NCBI GenBank assembly: GCA_002399505.1
Contig: DHDT01000056.1
Span: forward strand, 21,699-26,877
Direction: 5' to 3'
Origin: Caryophanales bacterium UBA4869
GTDB taxonomy: Bacteria; Bacillota_I; Bacilli_A; RFN20; CAG-288
DNA length: 5,179 nt
The notes under the pieces are model-generated. The model was not told the origin of the DNA. It searched no databases and was given only the letters and a program-made list of their open reading frames with translations. A program made the translations under genes and the position numbers. Below are positions 1 through 5,179 of the stretch, one piece after another. Positions within the stretch are counted from its first letter, which is position 1. Each line of letters opens with the position of its first letter.

Positions 1-139
1 CCTTTCCAAACTTGTTCTCTGCCTATTGATGTTCTTTGGCAGACTGGGACCTGTTACAATATTAGCTGTCTGGAAGCCGTTCTTTAAACACAAAGGCGAT
101 GATATATTTTATCTAGAGACAGATATATCCGTCGGTTAA
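1..139 (+). CDS. ktrB: Potassium uptake protein KtrB/TrkH family, C-terminal end (partial)
   Basis: Only the last 45 codons and the TAA stop lie in the window; reading starts in frame at base 2. The fragment begins with a hydrophobic stretch and contains FFGRLGPVT, a form of the GR-(V/L)-GP-(L/T)-T motif in the last membrane helix region of KtrB/TrkH/TrkG potassium translocating subunits. It ends in a short hydrophilic tail with several acidic residues. KtrB is the membrane-embedded pore subunit, active as a dimer on a KtrA ring, and imports K+ (often Na+-dependent). The assignment is strengthened by ktrA starting 13 bases after its stop, the expected ktrB-ktrA operon order. KtrB and the related KtrD cannot be separated on this fragment, but coupling to a ktrA favours KtrB. 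Confidence 0.85.
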   Translation, partial: LSKLVLCLLMFFGRLGPVTILAVWKPFFKHKGDDIFYLETDISVG

Positions 140-152
140 AGGAGTAACAATC

Positions 153-833
153 ATGAAAAAACTTATTGTCGTAATCGGTTTAGGACGATTTGGTCTTGGT
201 CTTGTCAACGCTTTTTCTGATAAAGATGTCGATATCATCGCCATTGACCGTGACAAGAACAATGTCGCCAAAGTCGGCTATATCATCGAAAATGCCGTCT
301 GCTGTGACTCGACTAACGCTGACGCTCTTCTAGAGGCCGGTGTCGGTGAAGCTGACAATGCCATCATCGCCTTTGGTCAGGATACTCAGGCCAATCTGGC
401 AACGACGATTCTTACAGCCGTCGCCTTAAAGAAGATCGGCGTCAAGAGAATCACCTGCCGAATCGATGACTTCGTCTATGAAGACTTAGTCAAGAGATTA
501 GGCGTTGACGCCATCATCTCGCCTTTTGATTTGGCTTCGGAATCCTTAGCTATGAGAATGAGTGCCGACAATGTCATGGACTACTTCAAAATAGCTGATG
601 GCTACAACGTCTATGAGCTGAATCTTCCCAAAGAGACAAAGCCTCTCACTTTGAGCGAATTGAGTGCACCTAGTCGCTTCGGAGTGAATATCATTCTCAT
701 CTCCAGACAGGGAAAGACCTTCCTTCCCACCAAGGACTATAAGCTGATGCCGGATGACCACATCTTTACCTTTGGCAAAGAAAAAGGCATCTATCAGTTG
801 GAATCCTTCCTGACTAGCGGAGACGACAAGTAA
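153..833 (+). CDS. ktrA: Ktr potassium uptake system, cytosolic RCK regulatory subunit KtrA
   Basis: The product is 226 residues, the usual length for KtrA. The N-terminal RCK/TrkA-N Rossmann domain (about residues 3-125) shows the nucleotide-binding loop G9-L-G11-R-F-G14 and, at the end of the second strand, acidic D32 in AIDRD, typical for binding the ribose of NAD(H) or ATP/ADP. A TrkA-C/RCK-C domain follows (about 142-221). KtrA forms an octameric cytosolic ring that gates KtrB in response to ATP/ADP, and in Firmicutes the RCK-C domain often binds c-di-AMP, which closes the channel; both are family knowledge. The ATG at 153 follows an AAAGGAG ribosome binding site (138-144) with 8 bases of spacing. 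It sits 13 bases after the ktrB stop, so it is cotranscribed. The operon promoter, and any c-di-AMP riboswitch, would lie upstream of the window. Confidence 0.95.
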   Translation: MKKLIVVIGLGRFGLGLVNAFSDKDVDIIAIDRDKNNVAKVGYIIENAVCCDSTNADALLEAGVGEADNAIIAFGQDTQANLATTILTAVALKKIGVKRITCRIDDFVYEDLVKRLGVDAIISPFDLASESLAMRMSADNVMDYFKIADGYNVYELNLPKETKPLTLSELSAPSRFGVNIILISRQGKTFLPTKDYKLMPDDHIFTFGKEKGIYQLESFLTSGDDK

Positions 834-838
834 ACTGC

Positions 839-863
839 GGCCCATTGAAAAATGGGCTTTTTT
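839..863 (+). terminator. Intrinsic terminator ending the ktrBA operon
   Basis: A perfect 7-bp stem, GCCCATT (840-846) with AATGGGC (851-857), closes a GAAA tetraloop and is followed directly by six T (858-863). It starts six bases after the ktrA stop codon. This is a classic Rho-independent terminator on the plus strand. There is no matching T-run on the minus-strand side, so it is probably one-directional. Confidence 0.93.
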
Positions 864-884
864 CATATCTCGTCTGTTTCTTTT

Positions 885-893
885 TGATATGAT
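885..893 (+). promoter_or_regulatory. Extended -10 promoter for the DUF5714 gene
   Basis: TGATATGAT combines the extended -10 dinucleotide TG (885-886) with a -10 hexamer TATGAT (888-893) that matches TATAAT at five of six positions. No good -35 box is present at the right distance, which is usual for extended -10 promoters. It lies between the ktrA terminator and the next ribosome binding site and predicts transcription starting near 900. The -10 box overlaps the ATG at 889, which argues against that codon as a start. Confidence 0.55.
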
Positions 894-905
894 AAAAGAA
901 AGTAT

Positions 906-910
906 AGGAG
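906..910 (+). promoter_or_regulatory. Ribosome binding site that sets the DUF5714 start at 919
   Basis: AGGAG lies 8 bases before the ATG at 919, an ideal position. The in-frame ATG at 889 has only a pyrimidine-rich stretch before it and no Shine-Dalgarno match. Confidence 0.75.
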
Positions 911-918
911 CCTTGAAT

Positions 919-1506
919 ATGGACTACACTCTAGAAGAAAGATGTGACCTTATCGAAAAAAGCTGTCTTGAGTCAGCGGATAAGAATCCGATTACCCTCT
1001 TCATCAAAATAGCCAACCGTGACTTTGTCCGTATCCACGGACCTGAACACCATGTTCTCGATGGCGCCTGTATCCTCACTGCCTATAAAAATAGCGGCGG
1101 TGACATCAATCTGAAAGAAGGCCTTGACCATATAGAAAAAGAAGGCCTGAGAATGCCGGGAGGCATCTGCGGATATTGGGGATTCTGCGGTTCCACCTCT
1201 TCAGTCGGCGTTGCCTTGTCCTTCATTGAAAAGACCGGTCCTTTGACTAAAGACGGCTCCTGGGGAGAACACCTTTTATATTCAGCTGAGGCTTTGAAGA
1301 GATTAGGTGAATTAAAAGGACCTCGCTGCTGCAAAAGAGACGCCTACATCAGTATCATAACCGGTGTCGACTTCATCAATTCGCATTATGATATAAAGAT
1401 TGACAAGACAATTCCTGTCTGCGGTTTCTATATGAAAAACGAGCAGTGCCTCAATGAGCAATGCCCGTTCAATCCTAAGACTGTCAGAAAAGACATCCAG
1501 TATTAA
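919..1506 (+). CDS. DUF5714 family protein, Cys/His-rich, function unknown
   Basis: The product is 195 residues from the ATG at 919 (205 from the less likely ATG at 889). I recognise the DUF5714 signature: H40-GPEHH (40-45), PGGICGYWGFCG (80-91), GPRCCKRD (134-141), and a C-terminal Cys cluster C168...C177...C182-PF. These blocks resemble proteins of archaea and anaerobic bacteria, where the domain stands alone or is joined to methyltransferase or radical-SAM-like parts. No biochemical role is known to me. The repeated conserved Cys and His residues suggest binding of a metal or iron-sulfur cluster, but that is inference. There is no signal peptide or membrane helix, so it is probably cytosolic. 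The gene has its own promoter and terminator-separated upstream neighbour. Its stop codon interlocks with that of the convergent nitroreductase gene. Confidence 0.8.
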   Translation: MDYTLEERCDLIEKSCLESADKNPITLFIKIANRDFVRIHGPEHHVLDGACILTAYKNSGGDINLKEGLDHIEKEGLRMPGGICGYWGFCGSTSSVGVALSFIEKTGPLTKDGSWGEHLLYSAEALKRLGELKGPRCCKRDAYISIITGVDFINSHYDIKIDKTIPVCGFYMKNEQCLNEQCPFNPKTVRKDIQY

Positions 1507-2159
1507 TCCAGACTGATAGCTCCGGTTATCAAGTCCTTATGACACCTGACAATACCTAAGCAGAAATCGGTATAGAACCCGATTCCGTGCTTTTGTATTT
1601 CGACTTCTCCTTTAGATGCCACTAGACGGAATCTCTGCTGATTCATCGCGGTGGGAGCTAAAAGACAGGCTTCTGCTATTTCGTCTAGATGCTCTGGTTT
1701 CTCACCCTTTACGATAAGCATCTTTTTTAAGTCGCGGCTCTTATGGGCAAAGCCTGAAGTTTTTCCGTAGCCAAAACCAATTGAACACTGGATCTTTTCA
1801 CCTTTGGCTTTTGCGGTTTTGTTCTTGATGATTCCTTTTTGATAAGACATGGCGACAAAGCAGGAATTGAGACCTTTTTCCTGTATTTTAAGGGCGATTA
1901 GTTCACCGACGTATCCTGAGATAACTGGATCTTTTCCGACGATGACAACTATATTAGTGCACCCTGAGAAAGAACCGTAATCTATGGTAGCATTCTTAAA
2001 AGCATCTTTTTCATCAAAGAAGACCTGTACATGTGTACCATACTTCTTGTTGAGACTGTCGATATAAGAAGCCAGCCTTGATTTCTTATCCTCTTCGATA
2101 GGCTTTGAGAGATACTGACGGACAGCGTGTCTTTCCTTCATAAGTTCTAATAATTCCAT
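1503..2159 (-). CDS. Nitroreductase-family flavoprotein (TM1586-like, PF14512 type)
   Basis: The product is 218 residues. The N-terminus has R10-HAVRQY (10-16), matching the R-(H/R)-(S/A)-VR-x-(F/Y) FMN phosphate-binding motif of nitroreductases. The middle has GELIALKIQEKGLNSCFVA (85-103), the helix and strand common to the fold. Residues 168-175, APTAMNQQ, match the APSAxNxQ(P/W) block, which here lies in the second half, as in the putative TM nitroreductase family rather than in NfsB-type enzymes. The C-terminal GFYTDFCLGIVRCHKD fits the usual DxGIxxxH end. Such enzymes bind FMN and use NAD(P)H to reduce nitro, quinone or other acceptors; the substrate here is unknown. The residue after NQQ is R rather than the common P. 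The start has a GAAAGGA ribosome binding site (minus strand, 2167-2173) about 6 bases upstream. Confidence 0.85.
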   Translation of the reverse strand: MELLELMKERHAVRQYLSKPIEEDKKSRLASYIDSLNKKYGTHVQVFFDEKDAFKNATIDYGSFSGCTNIVVIVGKDPVISGYVGELIALKIQEKGLNSCFVAMSYQKGIIKNKTAKAKGEKIQCSIGFGYGKTSGFAHKSRDLKKMLIVKGEKPEHLDEIAEACLLAPTAMNQQRFRLVASKGEVEIQKHGIGFYTDFCLGIVRCHKDLITGAISLD

Positions 2160-2189
2160 GTTAGTTTCCTTTCATCTATATCTATTGCT

Positions 2190-2198
2190 AATATATCA
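2190..2198 (-). promoter_or_regulatory. Extended -10 promoter candidate for the nitroreductase gene
   Basis: Read on the minus strand, TGATATATT holds the extended TG (2198-2197) and a -10 hexamer TATATT (2195-2190), five of six to consensus. It would start transcription near 2183, leaving a leader of about 20 bases that includes the ribosome binding site. The -35 region is poor. Confidence 0.45.
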
Positions 2199-2244
2199 CT
2201 TAGAAGACTAGACATAAACATCCCTCAATCAAAAGAAATGGCTT

Positions 2245-2273
2245 TTGACAGGCAAAACAAGTATTCTTATTAA
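2245..2273 (+). promoter_or_regulatory. Sigma-A-type promoter candidate for the isomerase-like gene
   Basis: A perfect -35 TTGACA (2245-2250) is followed after 17 bases by TATTAA (2268-2273), four of six to the -10 consensus. A start site about 7 bases later would fall near 2280, only some 6 bases before the ATG at 2286 and after the AGAGG ribosome binding site (2275-2279). The promoter and the ribosome binding site therefore cannot both be used as drawn. Either the mRNA has almost no leader or another promoter is used. Confidence 0.4.
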
Positions 2274-2285
2274 AAGAGGCTTTTT

Positions 2286-3485
2286 ATGAAAAAAATAAAC
2301 ATATACCCGATAAGATCAGACTTGCATGACAAAGAGAGTATTTCACTTTCTTCAAGTACGCTCATCAAAGACTTGGAAAGACTCTCAGGATATAAATTCA
2401 ATCAGGTAGGTTTGAAAGAACTTTATGACGCTGACTTATCATTGATCTTAGTTCAGACTGGAGGTTCGGAAAACAAATTCAAAGAACAGTTTTCTTCTTT
2501 TAAGCCTCCTTATATATTCCTGACTTACGGAAGTGAAAATTCCCTGGCTTCCTCTCTGGAGATACTGACCTATATAAGACAGCAGGGCGAAAAAGGAGAA
2601 ATACTTCACGGAGAAGAGGACTATATCGTCTCCAGAATCAATTCACTTCTTGATAGGGATGAAAAAGCAGACTCCTATGACCGTTTAGGCGTCATCGGAA
2701 AACCTTCTGACTGGCTGATTTCTTCTTCTGTCGACTATAAGAAAGCTCTGCAGGTCTTTCGGGTTGAATTAGTCGATTTGCCGATAAGAGAACTGATCGA
2801 TCAGTACAAAAAAGAAACTGACATCGTCAAAGAAGGTACTTTCAAAGCTGATTTTGATCAAGAAGAATTGAATAAGGCCTATCGGATATATACAGCCCTC
2901 AAAGAAATAATATCCGCTAATAACCTCAAAGGACTGACCATCCGCTGTTTTGATCTGCTATCGACTGTCCACACTACTTCCTGTCTGGCTCTCAGTCTCT
3001 TAAACAGAGAAGGGATAATCGGTTCCTGTGAAGGCGATGTTCCTTCAATGCTGACTGCCTACATCATCCAAAAAGTCATCCGTGAATCAGCCTTTCAGGC
3101 TAATCCCGCCTACATCGACAAGAAAGAGAATTCCATTCTTCCTTCTCATTGCACTTTGCCTCTTGATATGGCTGATTCCTATGTCTTCGACACTCATTTT
3201 GAATCCGGGATCGGATTAGGAATCCATGCCGACATGAAAAAAGGACCAGTCACTATCTTGAAGATTTCCTCTGACTTAAAGGAATTTTTCTGTTCAGAAG
3301 GAAAGCTGACTATGAACTATTACCGTAAGAATCTCTGCCGTACACAGATAGAAGTCATACTCGATGATGATGTCTCCTACTTCTTACGTAATCCTTTAGG
3401 GAACCATCATCTTCTTTGTTATGGAAGACATAAAAAAGAACTCTCTTCTTATCTCACTTCCTTAGGTTTAATCGAAATCGAGTAG
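2286..3485 (+). CDS. L-fucose/L-arabinose isomerase-related protein (COG2407-like)
   Basis: The product is 399 residues with no signal peptide or membrane helix. The C-terminal half carries the blocks typical of proteins related to L-fucose isomerase: SCEGDVPSMLTAY (247-259), SHCTLP (287-292), FESGIGLGIHA (305-315), GPVTILKI (320-327) and GNHHLLCYG (372-380). By analogy with FucI, E249 and one of H374/H375 could bind the catalytic metal; this is inference. The N-terminal half (about 1-170) resembles the family's variable Rossmann-like domains. True FucI is close to 590 residues, so this belongs to the shorter related group, whose members are mostly uncharacterised. An aldose-ketose isomerase role is possible but unproven. 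The ATG at 2286 follows AGAGG (2275-2279) with 6 bases of spacing. The HAD phosphatase gene follows 79 bases downstream on the same strand. Confidence 0.75.
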   Translation: MKKINIYPIRSDLHDKESISLSSSTLIKDLERLSGYKFNQVGLKELYDADLSLILVQTGGSENKFKEQFSSFKPPYIFLTYGSENSLASSLEILTYIRQQGEKGEILHGEEDYIVSRINSLLDRDEKADSYDRLGVIGKPSDWLISSSVDYKKALQVFRVELVDLPIRELIDQYKKETDIVKEGTFKADFDQEELNKAYRIYTALKEIISANNLKGLTIRCFDLLSTVHTTSCLALSLLNREGIIGSCEGDVPSMLTAYIIQKVIRESAFQANPAYIDKKENSILPSHCTLPLDMADSYVFDTHFESGIGLGIHADMKKGPVTILKISSDLKEFFCSEGKLTMNYYRKNLCRTQIEVILDDDVSYFLRNPLGNHHLLCYGRHKKELSSYLTSLGLIEIE

Positions 3486-3523
3486 TTTCTGTCGTTTTTT
3501 AAAGGAAATTAACTATTTTTGGT

Positions 3524-3552
3524 TTGTTATTCTCACTTAAATAAACTAAACT
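3524..3552 (+). promoter_or_regulatory. Weak promoter candidate for the HAD gene
   Basis: TTGTTA (3524-3529), 17 bases, then TAAACT (3547-3552); each box matches consensus at four positions. A start near 3559 would give a nearly leaderless mRNA, which would fit the missing ribosome binding site before 3565. In such AT-rich DNA a match this weak may be chance. The rest of the 79-base gap shows no clear terminator hairpin. Confidence 0.25.
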
Positions 3553-3564
3553 AGTACTATCATT

Positions 3565-4200
3565 ATGAAAAAAGCTTTATTCTTTGATTTAGACGGAACT
3601 TTATGGAATGCCCTGACTCCTTTATGTGAGAGTTGGAATAAGGCCATGGAAGAACATGGTCTCAAATATCGTTTTGATTTGAAGAGCATGACCTCCTATA
3701 TGGGTCTCACCCCCGCTGAAACGGTACCTCTGGCTTTTAAAGATGTCGATTTTAAAACCGGACTTGATTATTTCAATATCTGTCTAGAAGCTGAAATAGG
3801 ATATTTAAAAGATCATCCCGGTTTTCTTTATCCTCACGAAGAAGAAGTAATCAGACGCATTTCCTCTATATATCCTATATATATAATATCCAACAGCGGA
3901 AAAGGCTATGTTGAGAATTATCTCAACAGCTGCCATATGGGCAAGTATTTCCGGGGACATCTCTGTGTCGGAGATACCGGTCTAGTCAAATCAGACAACA
4001 TCATTTATCTTAAGAAGAAAGAAAACATCGATAGAGTCATATATATCGGCGATACCAAGAAAGATCTTGACGAAAGCAGAAAGGCCGGAGTCGATTTTAT
4101 CCATGCCAGTTACGGCTTTGGAAAGATTGACGAAAAGATTCCCGCCATCTCTTCTCTCTCTGATCTTGAAAAAGAAGTAGAAACCGTCTTCAGCCTGTAA
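3565..4200 (+). CDS. HAD-superfamily hydrolase, phosphoglycolate phosphatase-like
   Basis: The product is 211 residues, normal for a small HAD phosphatase with a helical cap. Motif I is D8-LDGT with nucleophile D8 and acid/base D10. A helical C1 cap spans about residues 15-85. Motif II is S109 in IISNSGKG, motif III is probably K142 in GLVKSDN, and motif IV is GDTKKD with D163 and D167 as Mg2+ ligands. All catalytic positions are intact, so it should be an active cytosolic phosphatase acting on a small phosphorylated metabolite; the substrate cannot be told, and phosphoglycolate or a sugar phosphate are only possibilities. The ATG at 3565 is forced: an in-frame stop lies at 3547-3549, and the next ATG would remove motif I. 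No Shine-Dalgarno sequence precedes it. The gene follows the isomerase-like gene by 79 bases and may be cotranscribed with it. Confidence 0.85.
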   Translation: MKKALFFDLDGTLWNALTPLCESWNKAMEEHGLKYRFDLKSMTSYMGLTPAETVPLAFKDVDFKTGLDYFNICLEAEIGYLKDHPGFLYPHEEEVIRRISSIYPIYIISNSGKGYVENYLNSCHMGKYFRGHLCVGDTGLVKSDNIIYLKKKENIDRVIYIGDTKKDLDESRKAGVDFIHASYGFGKIDEKIPAISSLSDLEKEVETVFSL

Positions 4201-4231
4201 TCTTTACTTCTTCCTGACAATGTTTTTCCAG

Positions 4232-4263
4232 TTATTAACCAGCAGTGAACTGCTGAGTAATAA
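4232..4263 (+). repeat. Imperfect inverted repeat before the MFS gene; operator or leader hairpin candidate
   Basis: CAGCAG (4240-4245) and CTGCTG (4250-4255) pair around a TGAA loop. A second outer stem, TTATTA (4232-4237) with TAATAA (4258-4263), is separated from the inner one by a 2x2 mismatch. The whole is 32 bases with 12 pairs. No T-run follows on either strand, so it is a poor intrinsic terminator. It sits 23 bases before the transporter ATG, where a repressor operator or a structured mRNA leader would be placed. Confidence 0.5.
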
Positions 4264-4286
4264 AATCAAAACGAAAGGCATTTATC

Positions 4287-5179
4287 ATGGAAGACAAAAA
4301 TGCAAAGCCGACCGAGACCGTCAGCCAGAACGAGACGTCTAAGCCCTTTAAGCTCAACTATAAAAGGACCTTCATCATCGGATTCGCCTTCTTCGGAATT
4401 CTTTTGCTGTGGCAGGTCTATGATTCCTGGTGTCCGACATTCCTCACTGAGTTATTTGCGCAGAGCCTAGGTTCAGATTCGAAAGAAGAAGTTCAGTATC
4501 TAGTCGGCATCATCATGGCTCTTGATAACCTGGCAGCCCTGATAATGCTCCCGATCTTCGGTCATTTATCGGATAAGACCCACACAAAGATCGGAAAGAG
4601 AATGCCTTTCATTCTGATTGGCACCTTGGGCTGTGCTATAACCTTCCCCTTCATTCCCGTCTTCTTCCATTATCATCAGTTAGTCGGAACCATCATCATG
4701 ATGGCTATCGTCATCTTCTTCGCCATGATGTATCGTAACCCGGCTGTCGCCTTGATGCCTGATATAACTCCAAAGCCCTTAAGAAGCAAAGCAAACGGAA
4801 TCATCAATATCATGGGATATGTCGGCGGTGCCTGCGCGACTGTCTTAGGAATGATCTTTGTCTTATCGACTTACTTAGGAACAGATTCTAATAATTGGAT
4901 CAATCAGACCGGAAATATCTGGCTGATTGAAGCTCCCTTCCTGTTAGGTGCCGTTTTGATGGTCATCTCCGCCTTAGTTCTCTTCTTCTCCATCAACGAA
5001 AACAAGGTCGAGAAGGAGATGGAGCCGGAGATGAAACGCGGCGAACTTCAGGCCGCTGTCAGCGATGTCGTCGATGACGACAAGCCGATGACTAAATCAA
5101 ACCGCACTATGCTCTTCCTGATTCTGGGAGCTGAATTCTTCTGGTTCATGGCCGATAACGGCATTGGAACCTTTATGGG
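4287..5179 (+). CDS. MFS transporter, GPH/SLC45-like sugar porter type (3' end cut off)
   Basis: The frame is open from ATG 4287 to the window edge: 297 codons, no stop. An AAAGG ribosome binding site (4274-4278) lies 8 bases before the start. A hydrophilic N-terminus of about 26 residues precedes hydrophobic segments at roughly 28-45, 70-92, 107-125, 132-150, 170-195 and 212-236. A charged cytoplasmic loop (about 237-272) follows, and then the start of TM7, so the first half of a 12-helix MFS protein is present. The loop between helices 2 and 3 has GHLSDKTHTKIGKRMPF (92-108), a form of the MFS G-x-x-x-D-R-x-G-R-R motif as found in sucrose/SLC45-like and GPH porters. RNPAVALMPD (150-159) and RSKANGIINIMG (166-177) are also typical of that group. 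It should be an inner-membrane secondary transporter, probably for a sugar or glycoside with H+ or Na+; the substrate is unknown. Confidence 0.85.
   Translation, partial: MEDKNAKPTETVSQNETSKPFKLNYKRTFIIGFAFFGILLLWQVYDSWCPTFLTELFAQSLGSDSKEEVQYLVGIIMALDNLAALIMLPIFGHLSDKTHTKIGKRMPFILIGTLGCAITFPFIPVFFHYHQLVGTIIMMAIVIFFAMMYRNPAVALMPDITPKPLRSKANGIINIMGYVGGACATVLGMIFVLSTYLGTDSNNWINQTGNIWLIEAPFLLGAVLMVISALVLFFSINENKVEKEMEPEMKRGELQAAVSDVVDDDKPMTKSNRTMLFLILGAEFFWFMADNGIGTFM

Noticed and set aside
546..866. Minus-strand open frame of 106 codons
   Set aside because: It lies opposite ktrA and its terminator, has no homology I recognise, and its sequence is explained by the ktrA codons.
1153..1166. Inverted repeat ATGCC-GGGA-GGCAT
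   Set aside because: It falls in the codons for the conserved Met-Pro-Gly-Gly-Ile block of DUF5714, so codon choice explains it; no T-run follows.
1083..1334. Minus-strand open frame of 83 codons
   Set aside because: It lies wholly inside the DUF5714 gene on the opposite strand, is Pro/Ser-rich as shadow frames often are, and covers the conserved Cys blocks of the real gene.
3481..3500. T-run after the isomerase-like gene, possible terminator
   Set aside because: Only a 4-bp GAAA/TTTC pairing can be drawn before the T-run, and it is not adjacent to it; too weak to call.
3863..3890. AT-rich run with TATAAT (3882-3887), possible internal promoter
   Set aside because: It encodes the Ile/Tyr-rich strand before HAD motif II and has no -35 box at the right distance.
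4201..4231. Possible promoter with CTGACA at 4214-4219
   Set aside because: No -10-like hexamer lies 16-18 bases downstream; the nearest AT-rich hexamer is only 12 bases away.
1..5179. Search by eye for CRISPR repeats, tRNA/rRNA genes, insertion sequences, toxin-antitoxin or phage defence genes
   Set aside because: No regularly spaced repeats, cloverleaf-like segments, transposase motifs or defence-type domains were seen; all long frames are accounted for by housekeeping or metabolic families.

Overview
The window looks like ordinary chromosome from a low-GC Firmicute. The genes are compact, most start with ATG behind AGGAG-like ribosome binding sites, the promoters are sigma-A-like, and a KtrBA potassium uptake pair is present. 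The style of the MFS transporter and the other proteins would fit the Erysipelotrichia, but that placement is impression rather than proof.

Layout: (1) Positions 1-863 hold the last 45 codons of ktrB, a 13-base gap, complete ktrA, and an intrinsic terminator. This is the end of a potassium uptake operon. (2) Positions 885-1506 carry an extended -10 promoter and a stand-alone DUF5714 protein rich in conserved Cys and His. Its true start is most likely 919, not the longer reading frame from 889. (3) A nitroreductase-family gene runs on the minus strand from 2159 to 1503. It meets the DUF5714 gene tail to tail, with the two stop codons interlocked in one TTAA. (4) Positions 2160-2285 are a divergent promoter region. 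(5) Positions 2286-3485 encode a protein related to L-fucose isomerase, followed after 79 bases by a HAD-family phosphatase (3565-4200). (6) An 86-base spacer holds a 32-base imperfect inverted repeat just before an MFS transporter of the sugar-porter GPH/SLC45-like type. That gene starts at 4287 and runs off the window edge.

How the genes relate: KtrB and KtrA are the membrane and cytosolic gating subunits of one K+ channel/transporter. The isomerase-like protein, the HAD phosphatase and the MFS transporter share a strand and could all handle sugars, but no shared substrate can be read from the sequence, and each gap is wide enough for a separate promoter. The DUF5714 protein and the nitroreductase are neighbours only by convergent placement. 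No mobile element, CRISPR array, rRNA or tRNA is visible. I see no convincing new multi-gene system. The most interesting items are the uncharacterised DUF5714 and isomerase-like proteins, the hairpin/operator candidate before the transporter, and the interlocked stop codons.
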